Assembly (NCBI RefSeq): GCF_001517085.1
Contig: NZ_LRAC01000007.1
Span: 36,134 to 100,133, forward strand
Source: Paenibacillus sp. DMB5
GTDB lineage: Bacteria > Bacillota > Bacilli > Paenibacillales > Paenibacillaceae
Direction: 5' to 3'
DNA: 64,000 nt
Shown: positions 17,319-26,318 of the stretch, one piece after another
Numbering within the stretch: position 1 is the first letter of the stretch
How the letters are laid out: every line of letters begins with the position of its first letter
Position numbers and translations under genes: made by a program
The notes under the pieces: generated by a model
Database searches by the model: none
Told to the model about the DNA's origin: nothing
The model's input: only the letters and a program-made list of their open reading frames with translations

Positions 17319-18074
17319 ATGCTGGCTGCCGAAAGACGCAACAGAATCATAGATCTTGTCCATCAGGATAAAAGAGTACTGGTCTCCGACCTGAGCCGCA
17401 TGTTCGAAGTAACGGAAGAAACGATCCGCAGGGATCTGGAGAAGCTGGAGAAGGACGGGATTGTCAGCCGGACTTATGGCGGGGCTATGCTGAACAGGCA
17501 TACGAACGAGGACCTTCCTTTTGTAACCCGCAATGCGCTCAATACCGACATCAAACGCAACATCGCGCTCAAGGCGCTTGATCTGATTAATGACGGGGAT
17601 ACCCTGATGGTAGACCCCAGCTCAACCTCGTTTGAATTCCTTAAACTGCTGGGCAACAAAAATAACCTGACACTCATCACGAACTCGATCAATATTTTGC
17701 AGGAGTTCTCCAATTCCGGCATGAACATCATTTCCACCGGCGGATCTCTCCGCCACCGTTCCCTCTCGCTGGTTGGTCCGGTCGCCCATGATACGATTCA
17801 GCGCTACAATGTGGACACCGCCGTAATCAGCTGCAAGGGGATCGATATGGACCGGGGAATTACCGATTCCAACGAACCGGAATGCGAGCTTAAGAAGTAC
17901 ATGCTGCGCCAGGCGGAGAAGGTTGTGCTGCTGGCGGATCATACCAAGTTTGACAAGACCGCTTTTACGAAGCTGGTGGAGCTGAACCGGATCGATGTGC
18001 TGATCACTGACCGCAAGCCGTCTGAAGCATGGCTCAAGCGCCTGGCCAAGGAGAATATTGAGGTTCTCTGCTAG
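17319..18074 (+). CDS. rhaR: DeoR-family transcriptional regulator of rhamnose use
   Basis: 251 residues. The N-terminal DeoR winged helix is clear (MLAAERRNRIIDLVHQDKRV, then VSDLSRMFEVTEETIRRDLE, LEKDGIVSRTYGGA). The C-terminal DeoRC sugar-phosphate sensor follows (DGDTLMVDPSSTSFEFLKLL, LTLITNS, STGGSLRHRSLSLVG). Divergent from the rhamnose operon, with the intergenic region carrying both promoters and shared repeats. B. subtilis also uses a DeoR-type RhaR as repressor of its rha operon, probably released by a phosphorylated intermediate. The ribosome binding site AAAGGTGA is eight bases before the start. Confidence 0.85.
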   Translation: MLAAERRNRIIDLVHQDKRVLVSDLSRMFEVTEETIRRDLEKLEKDGIVSRTYGGAMLNRHTNEDLPFVTRNALNTDIKRNIALKALDLINDGDTLMVDPSSTSFEFLKLLGNKNNLTLITNSINILQEFSNSGMNIISTGGSLRHRSLSLVGPVAHDTIQRYNVDTAVISCKGIDMDRGITDSNEPECELKKYMLRQAEKVVLLADHTKFDKTAFTKLVELNRIDVLITDRKPSEAWLKRLAKENIEVLC

Positions 18075-18110
18075 TGCGGATGATTGTGTTTCTTCTATAA
18101 TATGTGTATC

Positions 18111-18152
18111 CAAAAAAAGGACATCTCCCTCTTCCCGGGAAATGTCCTTTTA
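18111..18152. terminator. Bidirectional terminator between rhaR and the desulfidase-like gene
   Basis: Stem AAAAGGACAT/ATGTCCTTTT with A-run before and T-run after, so it can act for both converging genes. Confidence 0.8.
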
Positions 18153-18174
18153 AGTGCAGCTGACAGAGCTGCTA

Positions 18175-19455
18175 TTAAGCTTTGGACAGCATAATATTGA
18201 GTATCGTCTCATCCGTCGCGGCAAGCCCTTCCTGGACGAGCCGCTCCATGTTGCGGATGGTATCTTCTACCTTTTCAAAAATGACTCCGTCATTGTCTGT
18301 CGCTGAGATATTATTCATCGCCAGCGTCGCTGCCTGGATTGCGGCATTGGTGGCAGTGGAGATTTTGAGCGCACAGGTGGATTTGGCCCCGTCACAGATC
18401 ATGCCGGACAAGGAAGCAATGGTATTCTGGATGCCATGTTTGATCTGATCCAGGCTGCCGCCCATCAGGTAGATAATCCCGCTGTTCGCCCCTACTCCTC
18501 CGGCAATTCCTGAGCCGCACAGTGGTGAGAGACGGCCGATGTAATGCTTGACGTGAACAGTGACCAGATTGCTGAGGGCAATAGCCCGGGCCAGCATGTC
18601 ATCACTTTTACCCATAAGTTCGGCCAGCTTTATGACAGGCAGCGTAGCTGCGATTCCCTGGTTACCGCTGCCCGCCGTCGTCATAACTGGCATCGCACTA
18701 CCGTCCATCCGCGCATCGGAAGCAGCAGCCGTCGCCGCAATCACGGAATTGGCAACATCATTGCCGAACAGGTTGACTGCTGAGCGCTGGCTCATTTTTT
18801 TGCCGACCTGAAGTCCGTAATCCCCCCGCAGGCCTTCATCTGAAATAGCCTTGTTCATTCTTGCGCCTTCCAGCAGAAATTCCAGATCAGTGAAAGCTGT
18901 AGTGCAGACAAACTCATAAATCCCTTCGAGTGAAACGGCATAGGCTTCAGGACTTAACTGCTCGTCCTCTCCGCAATCCCCCTTATCCTTCTGGATATCA
19001 ATAGGGATACCATCCTTTTCCAGCAGAACGATATTAGTGTGCTCCTTCGCAACCACCGATGTTGCCCGGTGATTGGCACTCTGTACCCTCGCTTCTATAT
19101 ACAGCTTCTCCGGGGTGTCCTTCAGTTCCACCGTCAGCAGCTTTCGTTCTATAATTGCATTCGCCTGGCTCAGCTCATCGGCTGTCAGCCCCGAGAGAAT
19201 TTCCAGCTTCCTGTGGGAGCGATGAATTACTGCACCAAGCGCAGCAGCAATCGGGAGTCCGGTCTGTCCGGTTCCGGGTATGCCCACACCCATCGCATTT
19301 TTGATAATATTGCCGCTGAGGAACAGCTGAATGCCTGTAATCTCCTCCTCAAGCAGCTCTGCCGCCAAAGAGACCGCATAGGCTACCGCAATCGGCTCTG
19401 TACAGCCTTCCGCCGGAACGATTTCCTTCTTCAATACTTCGAGTAAGTTAACCAT
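18175..19455 (-). CDS. L-cysteine desulfidase / L-serine dehydratase alpha-like protein (UPF0597 family)
   Basis: 426 residues matching the YhaM/CyuA-type family. Features: LKKEIVPAEGCTEPIAVAYA with the conserved CTEP, GVGIPGTGQTGLPIA, TTAGSGNQGIAATLPV, LSPLCGSGIAGGVGANSG and GMICDGAKSTCALKI. The three conserved cysteine positions are those proposed to bind a 4Fe-4S cluster. Family members break L-cysteine to pyruvate, sulfide and ammonia. It stands alone, with its start at 19455 and a GGAGGGAT ribosome binding site. The exact substrate is not settled by sequence. Confidence 0.8.
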   Translation of the reverse strand: MVNLLEVLKKEIVPAEGCTEPIAVAYAVSLAAELLEEEITGIQLFLSGNIIKNAMGVGIPGTGQTGLPIAAALGAVIHRSHRKLEILSGLTADELSQANAIIERKLLTVELKDTPEKLYIEARVQSANHRATSVVAKEHTNIVLLEKDGIPIDIQKDKGDCGEDEQLSPEAYAVSLEGIYEFVCTTAFTDLEFLLEGARMNKAISDEGLRGDYGLQVGKKMSQRSAVNLFGNDVANSVIAATAAASDARMDGSAMPVMTTAGSGNQGIAATLPVIKLAELMGKSDDMLARAIALSNLVTVHVKHYIGRLSPLCGSGIAGGVGANSGIIYLMGGSLDQIKHGIQNTIASLSGMICDGAKSTCALKISTATNAAIQAATLAMNNISATDNDGVIFEKVEDTIRNMERLVQEGLAATDETILNIMLSKA

Positions 19456-19565
19456 ATATGATCCCTCCTTTTTCTCTATCTGAGCTATCTCTATATACTA
19501 CATCAGACTTGAGGCTGAGGGAACCGTATATTCAGAGGGTTGGTGTAATCTCATTGCTGAATCAC

Positions 19566-19620
19566 CAAAAAGCGCCAAATCCCAATTCCCGCTTCGGGGA
19601 CTTTGAGACTTGACGCTTTC
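19566..19620 (-). terminator. Terminator of zwf-gnd
   Basis: Long hairpin whose outer arms are AAAGCGCCAA and TTGACGCTTT, with further pairing inside; TTTTT follows on the minus strand. It lies 27 bases after the gnd stop. Confidence 0.7.
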
Positions 19621-19647
19621 CAACATATATAGTCGTGTGCCGGATGA

Positions 19648-20541
19648 TCAGTTTTTTTCCACGGCATGGCCGCCGAATTCATTACGCAGCGCAGCAACTA
19701 CCTTGCCGGTAAAAGTGTCCGTCTCCAGTGACCGGTAGCGCATCAGCAGTGACATCGCAATGACCGGAGTGGCCGCCTGCAGGTCAAACGCTGTCTCCAG
19801 CGTCCATCTTCCTTCGCCGGAGGAATGCATAACGCCCTTGATATCATCCAGCTTGGCATCCTTCGAGAATGCGCGTTCTATCAGCTCCATCAGCCAGGAA
19901 CGGATGACCGATCCGTTGTTCCAAACGCGGGCTACCTGCTCGAAGTCGAAGTCGTATCCGCTTTTTTCCAGAACCTCAAAGCCTTCGCCGATGGCCGCCA
20001 TCATGCCGTATTCAATCCCGTTATGCACCATCTTGAGGAAATGGCCGCTGCCGGATTTGCCGGCATACAGATAACCGTTCTCCACAGAGGTATCACGGAA
20101 CAGCGGCTCAGCCACAGTCCAGGCCTCTTCATCCCCGCCGATCATATAGCAGGCGCCGTTGCGGGCTCCTTCCATACCGCCAGAGGTTCCGGCATCCAGA
20201 TAGTAGATCCCCGACTGTGCCAGCTCATCGTGGCGGCGGATTGATTCCTTATAATGCGAGTTGCCTGCTTCAATAATAATGTCGCCCTTGGACAAGAGCG
20301 GAGTCAGCTCGGCGATGACGGAATCAACAAACTGATGCGGCACCATAACCCAGGCAATCCGCGGTGCATCCAATTGGCTTACGAGCTCAGCCAGGCTCGC
20401 TGTTCCAGTTGACCCTTTTGTGCCAAGCTCGGCTACCGCATCAGCATTTACATCGTATGCCACAACCTCATGCCCATGCTCCAGCAGGTTCTGGCCGAGA
20501 TTGAAGCCCATTTTACCCAGTCCGATTAATCCGACTTTCAT
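19648..20541 (-). CDS. gnd: 6-phosphogluconate dehydrogenase (decarboxylating), short type
   Basis: 297 residues, the short single-domain GndA/YqeC type. MKVGLIGLGKMGFNLGQNLL is the dinucleotide-binding start. EAGNSHYKESIRRHDEL and LDAGTSGGMEGARNGACYMIG include the substrate-binding residues, and KMVHNGIEYGMMAAIGEGFE carries the catalytic Lys. It oxidises 6-phosphogluconate to ribulose 5-phosphate and CO2 with NAD or NADP. It follows zwf by 62 bases and has its own GGAGGG ribosome binding site. The pair supplies the oxidative pentose phosphate branch (the lactonase is not here). Confidence 0.9.
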   Translation of the reverse strand: MKVGLIGLGKMGFNLGQNLLEHGHEVVAYDVNADAVAELGTKGSTGTASLAELVSQLDAPRIAWVMVPHQFVDSVIAELTPLLSKGDIIIEAGNSHYKESIRRHDELAQSGIYYLDAGTSGGMEGARNGACYMIGGDEEAWTVAEPLFRDTSVENGYLYAGKSGSGHFLKMVHNGIEYGMMAAIGEGFEVLEKSGYDFDFEQVARVWNNGSVIRSWLMELIERAFSKDAKLDDIKGVMHSSGEGRWTLETAFDLQAATPVIAMSLLMRYRSLETDTFTGKVVAALRNEFGGHAVEKN

Positions 20542-20603
20542 TAGATATCCCTCCGGTTATTTTCTCATTTTCTCAGTTTTTTATTATGTCAGTTTAAGCT
20601 GGC

Positions 20604-22136
20604 TTACGCCCCTGCCCGGATCGCCTGTTCATCCGTTCTGCGGGATGCTTCAACGTCTTCCTCCGGCTCATCCAGCCACCAGTGATCTTCGCCAAGCAGC
20701 TCATCCGCTGCATCCGGACCGTTAGAACCGGCAGCATAGGTATGGAGCGGAAGCACACCTTCCTCCACGGCCTCAAGAATGGGCTGCACCCACTGCCAGC
20801 TCAGCTCCACCTCTTCCCAATGTGCGAAGAAAGTAGCGTCTCCGAGAAGCGCATCATAGATCAGGTTCTCATAGGCTTCCGGCAGATCGGGATTGGCTGA
20901 ATCATGCCGGATGCTTACCGGCTCAAGCGCCCCGTGCTGGCGCGGATTTTTGGTGTTCAGCTGCAGCGAAATCCCTTCACCAGGCCCGATTTCAATCACC
21001 AGCAGATTAGGATCAAGCGGAAGCTTGCCTCTGTTAACGTTATGAGAGTCATTAAACGGTTCCTTGAACTCAATAACAATTCTGGTTGATTTCTCCTTCA
21101 ACCGTTTGCCGGTGCGGATGTAAAAAGGCACCTCGCTCCACATCGGATCATCGATCCATAGCCGTGCGGCGATATATGTTTCATTCTGTGAACTTGCATC
21201 AATGCCTGGTTCATTAAGGTAGGCTGGCACCGCTTTGCCTTTAATATGGCCGGCGCCGTATTGTCCGCGCACAACATGCTGCGTGACCTCTTCCTTCAGC
21301 AGCGGCCGCACGGAACGGATGACATGGCGCTTTTTGCTGCGGACGTCCTCAGGACTGCTGTCTTTAGGAAGCTGCATGGCCATCATCATCAGCAGCTGCA
21401 GCATATGGTTCTGGAACATGTCGCGCAGCGCGCCTGATTTGTCATAATAGCCTGCCCGTTCTTCCACACCAACAGTCTCGGCAGCCGTAATCTGAACGTT
21501 AGCGATGTAACGGTTCTGCCAGAGCGCCCGGAGCACCGGGTTAGAGTACTTGAGCACTTCCAGGTTCTGCACCATCGGCTTGCCGAGGAAATGGTCGATC
21601 CGGAAAATCTCCTCTTCCCGGAAAGCCGCAGTCAGGCTCTCATTAAGCTCCCGCGCGGACTGCAGATCCCGGCCGAACGGCTTCTCAATAATCAGGCGTT
21701 TCCAGCCAGCAGTGTCTCCCAGACCGCTCTCATGAATATTTGCGGCAATCGGACCGAAAAATTCAGGGCCGACCGACAAATAGAACATCCGGTTACCCGG
21801 AATGCCGAGCTCCGCTTCCCGCCGCTGCACGTGGGCCAGCAGCTTCGTATAATCCTCCGGACGTCCAACGTCCAGCACGCTATATTCAAAAGCCAGCAGG
21901 AAACGCTGCAGCCCCGCTGATTCTAAGACAGGACGGCGGGAAAAGGTACGCAGTGAATCAAGCACCTGCGCCTGGAACGTTTCGTTGCTGAGCTCTCTTC
22001 TTCCCAGACCAATCACGGAGAGAGGACCGGAAAGCTTGCCATCGGCAAACAAGTTATAGAGAGCCGGATAGATTTTGCGTTTCGCCAGATCCCCGGTAGC
22101 GCCAAACAGCACAAAGGTAGATGATTCCACTTTCAT
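20604..22136 (-). CDS. zwf: Glucose-6-phosphate 1-dehydrogenase
   Basis: 510 residues. FVLFGATGDLAKRKIYPALY is the NADP-binding motif. RLIIEKPFGRDLQSA is followed by RIDHFLGKPMVQNLEVLKYSN, which includes the catalytic His of the RIDHYLGK signature. The C-terminal half (PFYIRTGKRLKEKSTRI) is also typical. It oxidises glucose 6-phosphate to 6-phosphogluconolactone and forms an operon with gnd. It is transcribed from a good promoter at 22201-22229, divergent from an HxlR-type regulator that may control it. Confidence 0.95.
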   Translation of the reverse strand: MKVESSTFVLFGATGDLAKRKIYPALYNLFADGKLSGPLSVIGLGRRELSNETFQAQVLDSLRTFSRRPVLESAGLQRFLLAFEYSVLDVGRPEDYTKLLAHVQRREAELGIPGNRMFYLSVGPEFFGPIAANIHESGLGDTAGWKRLIIEKPFGRDLQSARELNESLTAAFREEEIFRIDHFLGKPMVQNLEVLKYSNPVLRALWQNRYIANVQITAAETVGVEERAGYYDKSGALRDMFQNHMLQLLMMMAMQLPKDSSPEDVRSKKRHVIRSVRPLLKEEVTQHVVRGQYGAGHIKGKAVPAYLNEPGIDASSQNETYIAARLWIDDPMWSEVPFYIRTGKRLKEKSTRIVIEFKEPFNDSHNVNRGKLPLDPNLLVIEIGPGEGISLQLNTKNPRQHGALEPVSIRHDSANPDLPEAYENLIYDALLGDATFFAHWEEVELSWQWVQPILEAVEEGVLPLHTYAAGSNGPDAADELLGEDHWWLDEPEEDVEASRRTDEQAIRAGA

Positions 22137-22200
22137 TCCTCCCGTTATTATATATTGTTTATAAGGTTACTATTAATTACTCACAAACTTAACAAAACTC

Positions 22201-22229
22201 ATCATACGCCTGCAAAAACCATTCGTCAA
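22201..22229 (-). promoter_or_regulatory. Promoter of zwf-gnd
   Basis: Minus strand: -35 TTGACG (22224-22229), 17-bp spacer, -10 TATGAT (22201-22206), about 65 bases before the zwf start. Confidence 0.75.
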
Positions 22230-22259
22230 CCTCATTTCGACATTTACGAAAAGTACTTA

Positions 22260-22288
22260 TTTTCACGAAGTTTTCGCTATGGTATAGT
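22260..22288 (+). promoter_or_regulatory. Promoter of the HxlR-type gene with possible operator
   Basis: -35-like TTTTCA (22260-22265), 17-bp spacer, -10 TATAGT (22283-22288). Just upstream, AAGTACTT is a perfect 8-bp palindrome (22251-22258) inside GAAAA-N7-TTTTC, of the type bound by HxlR proteins. Autoregulation is an inference. Confidence 0.4.
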
Positions 22289-22328
22289 TAGTGGGATATT
22301 AATAATAACTGCTAAGGACGGATGTGCG

Positions 22329-22642
22329 ATGGATCAGGAAATCAGGCCGTTACTTGCCAAAGTGGAGCATGCTTATCATATCGTCGGGAAAAAATGGGTG
22401 AATTTCATCATTCATGTACTGATGGAAGGCCCCAAACGGTTCAGCGAACTGCACACCCTCATTCCGGATCTGAGCAAACGTATATTGAACGAGCGGCTGA
22501 AGGAGCTGGAGGGCTGCGGGCTGCTTACCCGTACCGTGATCCCGACCGGCCGGTCCGGACGGAATATTCGCTGACAGTCAAGGGGCAGGAGCTTGGGGCA
22601 GCACTCAGCCATGTTGAGAAGTGGGCGGTTAAATGGCTTTGA
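22329..22642 (+). pseudogene. HxlR-family transcriptional regulator with a one-base frameshift
   Basis: From ATG 22329 the frame gives MDQEIRPLLAKVEHAYHIVG, then KKWVNFIIHVLMEGPKRFSE and PDLSKRILNERLKELEGCGL, an HxlR winged helix. It then ends early after TVIPTGRSGRNIR. The next frame continues as DRPVRTEYSLTVKGQELGAA and ends HVEKWAVKWL at 22642. One missing base near 22542-22544 (CCGAC, expected CCGGAC) explains both. The restored protein is 104 residues, the family size. HxlR regulators are small MarR-like repressors or activators responding to electrophiles or aldehydes. It is divergent from zwf. Sequence error and real inactivation are both possible. Confidence 0.8.
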
Positions 22643-22681
22643 GGCCCCTGCTGCACGGGATCAGCTTTATGTATAGACAAA

Positions 22682-22712
22682 AAAGGAGCAGGACATCGCG
22701 TCCTGCTCCTTC
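22682..22712. terminator. Bidirectional terminator between the HxlR gene and the arabinanase
   Basis: Perfect 10-bp stem GGAGCAGGAC/GTCCTGCTCC with a 5-base loop, A-run before and pyrimidine-rich run after. Confidence 0.8.
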
Positions 22713-22743
22713 TCTTTATTTCCTTCCAAATGGGCCGGGCCGT

Positions 22744-25700
22744 TTAAAGACCAGCCGATTGGTAATCAGCCAGCACCGCTTCGGGTGCAAGCACATTGTT
22801 ATACAGCTTCAGCTCGTCGATCAGCCCCTTGAATGGAACATCCCAATAGTTGACCCCAAGCGTGAAGACCCCGTTTTTGTTCGTAAAAATATCCGGAAAT
22901 CCGCTGCCCGAGAACTTTTCCTCTCCGTTAATGTACAGCTTGACCGTCCCGTTATTAACCGTGAAAGTGACATGCGTCCAGGTTCCGGCAGGTATAATAT
23001 AGCCTGCTGTTGCCTCATAGACAGCGTTTGACCAAAGGATGGTTGCATCCGAAGGGCCCTTCGGCACAAGACTGATCCAGCTGCTGTTAGAGCTTGCCCC
23101 AAAAAAGGCGGTCGTGTAAGTCGTTAGCTGATCCGGCTTCAGCCACATTGAGACTGAATAATTGTTGCTGTTAATCAGTCCGTCCGGCAGCCGAATACCG
23201 GAAGCTCCGTCAAATAATGCCGCCTGGCCCGTTACACCGTCACCGTAAGTAATACTGCCTACAGTAGCGCTGCCGACCAGCTGACCTGTTACTCTGCCTT
23301 CACCCGAGAGCTCAAGCGAATCCTTCAAATTGCCGTCAAAAGAGTACACCGCGACCCGGCCGTCCGAAACCTTCACAGATAAGCTTGCGGTTACATTGCT
23401 TCCGTCGGTGGAGGCAGCGGTAATGATAGCATCGCCTACATGCTTTGCCGTTACAACCCCGGATGCACTATCAACCTCAGCAATAGCAGGTGCACTTGAG
23501 GTCCAGACCAACGCCCGGTTGCCGGCATTAGCTGGCAGGACAGAAACTGCTGGAATAAAGGTATTTCCGACAGCGATGCTTGCAGCAGCATCAGCAAAAG
23601 CAATCGCGCTCACCTTCACATTGGCATCCGGTTCACCGTTCACCAGCCAGCCGACGGCTTCAGGCGTCAGCGCTTTTTCATAGACACGGAACTTGTCAAT
23701 CAGCCCCTTGTACGGGATATCCCAATAGTTGACGCCGAGTGCAAAGACGCTGTCTTCACTGTCAAACAGGTCGGTATAGTTTGTCCCTGTATATTTCAGC
23801 ACTCCGTTCAGGTACAGCTTAACCGTTCCGGCATCGTAGGTGAACGCTATATGCGACCATTTGCCGGCCCCGATCTGCAGGCCGGCATCGGCATCCAGCC
23901 AGGTTTCACTGCCGAACCATACCCGGGTCGTTGCCCCGCCGTTGCCGTAAGGCAGCAGACTCATCCAGTTATTGGTGCCCTTGGCTCCAAAAAAGGCCGA
24001 TGTGAAGGCTGTCAGCTCCTGCGGGTTCAGCCACAGGCTGAACGTATAGGCGCTGCCGTTAATCAGACCGTCCGGCAGCCGAACACCGGAGCTGCCTGTA
24101 AGCTTAAGCGCCTGCCCGTCCTCGCCGGCCGCATACTCCACTGCTCCATCAGCTGTGTTCAGCAGCTTGCCGGTTGCGCTGCCGTCAGCCTGCCGCCCGG
24201 CGCTCTCCGCCAGGCTGTCTTCAAAGTCATACGCTGCAACCAGTCCGTCTTCCAGCAGCGTGCCGCCAAGCTGAATGACAACGACAGTGAACGTCTTCGT
24301 GACCGAAGCATTGCCAAGCTTAATGGCAGCTGTCAGCTGAACCTCGGCATTGCCGCTTCCCGCCTGCGGCCGGGTAACCTTGCCGTCTGCGGCAACAACC
24401 GCCGGGCTGGAGGATGTCCAGTTAATGACAGCTCCGTGCACGCCGGATACCGGAAGGGTCAGGTCTTTATAGACCTTACTGGTGTCCCCAAGCGTCAGGC
24501 CGCCGGCAATATTAGCAACCAGCTGATCATCGCTGAGCAGCTTGATGGCACTGCCCCAGACGGCAACGCCCTGGTCTGACATCGCCGTAAAGACCATGAC
24601 CTGTTCATTCCGGGTGGAATCCCATTGCTTCACGAATACACCCTTGTACAGGTGCTGTACTGTACTGCCGTTCTCTGTTTCGTCGATCAGCAGGCGGGCG
24701 TAATAATCGCCCGCCAGTTCCCAGCTGCCGCTAACCGCTCCGCCCAGAGTGCCGTCTGCCAGCAGTTCGACATCGACGGTCGGCTTGATTTTGGCCGAGG
24801 TATCCTTGCCGTGGTTGACAAACTGATAGGCACCTACGACATCTGCCCGCTGAACCTTGGCAAGCGTCTCACCGGAATAACGGTGCGGAGCCACAACCGG
24901 CCAGGCGTCCTCGTTCATGAACATCTGGTGCACCCGCACCTCGTGGGTTTCCCCGCGCATAGGAAATCTGGTATGGAAGAAATTGAACAGCTTGCCCTGC
25001 TCCTCATCATAATAAACCGAGTTATGCCCGGAGGAGACATAGCCGTATACCGGGAAATCCGCCTCCCCGTTCAGATTGCTGAACAGGAAATTACCGATCA
25101 GCTTGTTGCCGATGTTCGAGTGATCCCCGTCCGTCGCCAGCACTGCATTCTGCCCTGCCGCATCCTTGTAAGGACCGTCCGGATTCACGGAGCGGAATAG
25201 CCGCATATTGTAGCCGCCATCAGCAGCCAGCCCGCCATAGGTTACATACAGGTAGTAATAGCCGGCTGCCTGGTCATAGACAATATAAGGACCTTCTCCG
25301 GATTTGTAATTACCGCCGGAAATTTTGGTGCCAAAGTAACGGTCAATCAGTCTGCCGTCTGCGGTAGTCCCGTCTTTGCCGGGATATACCGGTTGTCCGG
25401 TCGCCGGGTCAACCTCCAGCAGGAAGATTCCGCCTGACCAGGAGCCGTAGGTCATCCACAGCTTCCCGTCCTTGTCATAGAACAGAGTCGGATCAATGGC
25501 ATTGGTATATTGCTTGTTGTTATATGTGCCGTTTGCATTGAACCAGGCCGGATTCATGCCTTCCAGCGTTCCTTTGCCGATCAGTGTCTGAATGTTAGTA
25601 TTGGTCCACTTTTTGTTGACCTTGCTGCTCACATCATACTGCTCATCCAGTGTAAAGCCGGAGTAGATTACAGTGCCGCCGTAAATATACGGACCTTCAA

Positions 25701-26127
25701 TCTTCTGCGATACGGCAAAGCCGATTGCAGAACGGATATACGTGGATGAGGTGCTGTAATAGATCATATATGCGCCTTTACTGCCATCCCCGTTCACATA
25801 ATCCGCATTCCAGAATACATCCGGCGCCCAGACGGCGTATCCGCCTTTGCTGTCGGAGTCATTCTCCCCCGCCCAGGCGAAGGATTCCGCCAGATTGGCA
25901 GACAGATCGCCGTAAAGCGCATTGTCCGGTGTCTTGTAGCCGTTGGTGAATGTGCTCCAGTTCAGCAGATCCTGTGATTTGGCCGCTTCAATATGCGAAC
26001 CAAACACATAATACGTCCCGCCGTCCTTCACTACTGAAGGGTCATGTACGGATACGTTGCTGAACACCGGGGCAGACGGAGCCGGGGAGGCTTCCGGTGT
26101 AGGTGCCGGTGTAGCCTGCGGAGTCAC
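22744..26127 (-). CDS. GH43 arabinan endo-1,5-alpha-L-arabinosidase part of a split SLH protein
   Basis: Order in the 1127 residues: Pro/Ala/Thr-rich linker; GH43 five-bladed propeller with the catalytic base Asp in SVHDPSVVKDGG, the pKa-tuning Asp in NAIDPTLFYDKDGKLWM and the acid Glu in KSGEGPYIVYD; the C-terminal domain common in Abn2-like enzymes; an atrophied Ig-like segment (INWTSSSPAVVAADGKV); a LamG domain; a Big_2-like domain; and a second LamG domain closely similar to the first. It cleaves arabinan side chains of pectin. There is no signal peptide, and the frame stays open upstream of this start to about 26380. It overlaps the end of the SLH coding frame there. I read it as the 3' part of one 1585-residue secreted protein broken by a single-base deletion at about 26358. 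Confidence 0.85.
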   Translation of the reverse strand: MTPQATPAPTPEASPAPSAPVFSNVSVHDPSVVKDGGTYYVFGSHIEAAKSQDLLNWSTFTNGYKTPDNALYGDLSANLAESFAWAGENDSDSKGGYAVWAPDVFWNADYVNGDGSKGAYMIYYSTSSTYIRSAIGFAVSQKIEGPYIYGGTVIYSGFTLDEQYDVSSKVNKKWTNTNIQTLIGKGTLEGMNPAWFNANGTYNNKQYTNAIDPTLFYDKDGKLWMTYGSWSGGIFLLEVDPATGQPVYPGKDGTTADGRLIDRYFGTKISGGNYKSGEGPYIVYDQAAGYYYLYVTYGGLAADGGYNMRLFRSVNPDGPYKDAAGQNAVLATDGDHSNIGNKLIGNFLFSNLNGEADFPVYGYVSSGHNSVYYDEEQGKLFNFFHTRFPMRGETHEVRVHQMFMNEDAWPVVAPHRYSGETLAKVQRADVVGAYQFVNHGKDTSAKIKPTVDVELLADGTLGGAVSGSWELAGDYYARLLIDETENGSTVQHLYKGVFVKQWDSTRNEQVMVFTAMSDQGVAVWGSAIKLLSDDQLVANIAGGLTLGDTSKVYKDLTLPVSGVHGAVINWTSSSPAVVAADGKVTRPQAGSGNAEVQLTAAIKLGNASVTKTFTVVVIQLGGTLLEDGLVAAYDFEDSLAESAGRQADGSATGKLLNTADGAVEYAAGEDGQALKLTGSSGVRLPDGLINGSAYTFSLWLNPQELTAFTSAFFGAKGTNNWMSLLPYGNGGATTRVWFGSETWLDADAGLQIGAGKWSHIAFTYDAGTVKLYLNGVLKYTGTNYTDLFDSEDSVFALGVNYWDIPYKGLIDKFRVYEKALTPEAVGWLVNGEPDANVKVSAIAFADAAASIAVGNTFIPAVSVLPANAGNRALVWTSSAPAIAEVDSASGVVTAKHVGDAIITAASTDGSNVTASLSVKVSDGRVAVYSFDGNLKDSLELSGEGRVTGQLVGSATVGSITYGDGVTGQAALFDGASGIRLPDGLINSNNYSVSMWLKPDQLTTYTTAFFGASSNSSWISLVPKGPSDATILWSNAVYEATAGYIIPAGTWTHVTFTVNNGTVKLYINGEEKFSGSGFPDIFTNKNGVFTLGVNYWDVPFKGLIDELKLYNNVLAPEAVLADYQSAGL

Positions 26128-26318
26128 TGCCGGCGTTGGCGATGCTGCAGAGCTTGGCGCAGCGGTTGGTGATACAGTACTTCCTCCGTTACTTACCGGT
26201 GCAGCCGTAGCTGTTGCCGTTGCCGCTGGAGTTTCCAGCTTGATTAAACCGCTGAATTTCGGGTCATAGCTTACCCTGCCCGTACCCCGAACCGTAAGCT
26301 GACTGCTTAGATTAAGAA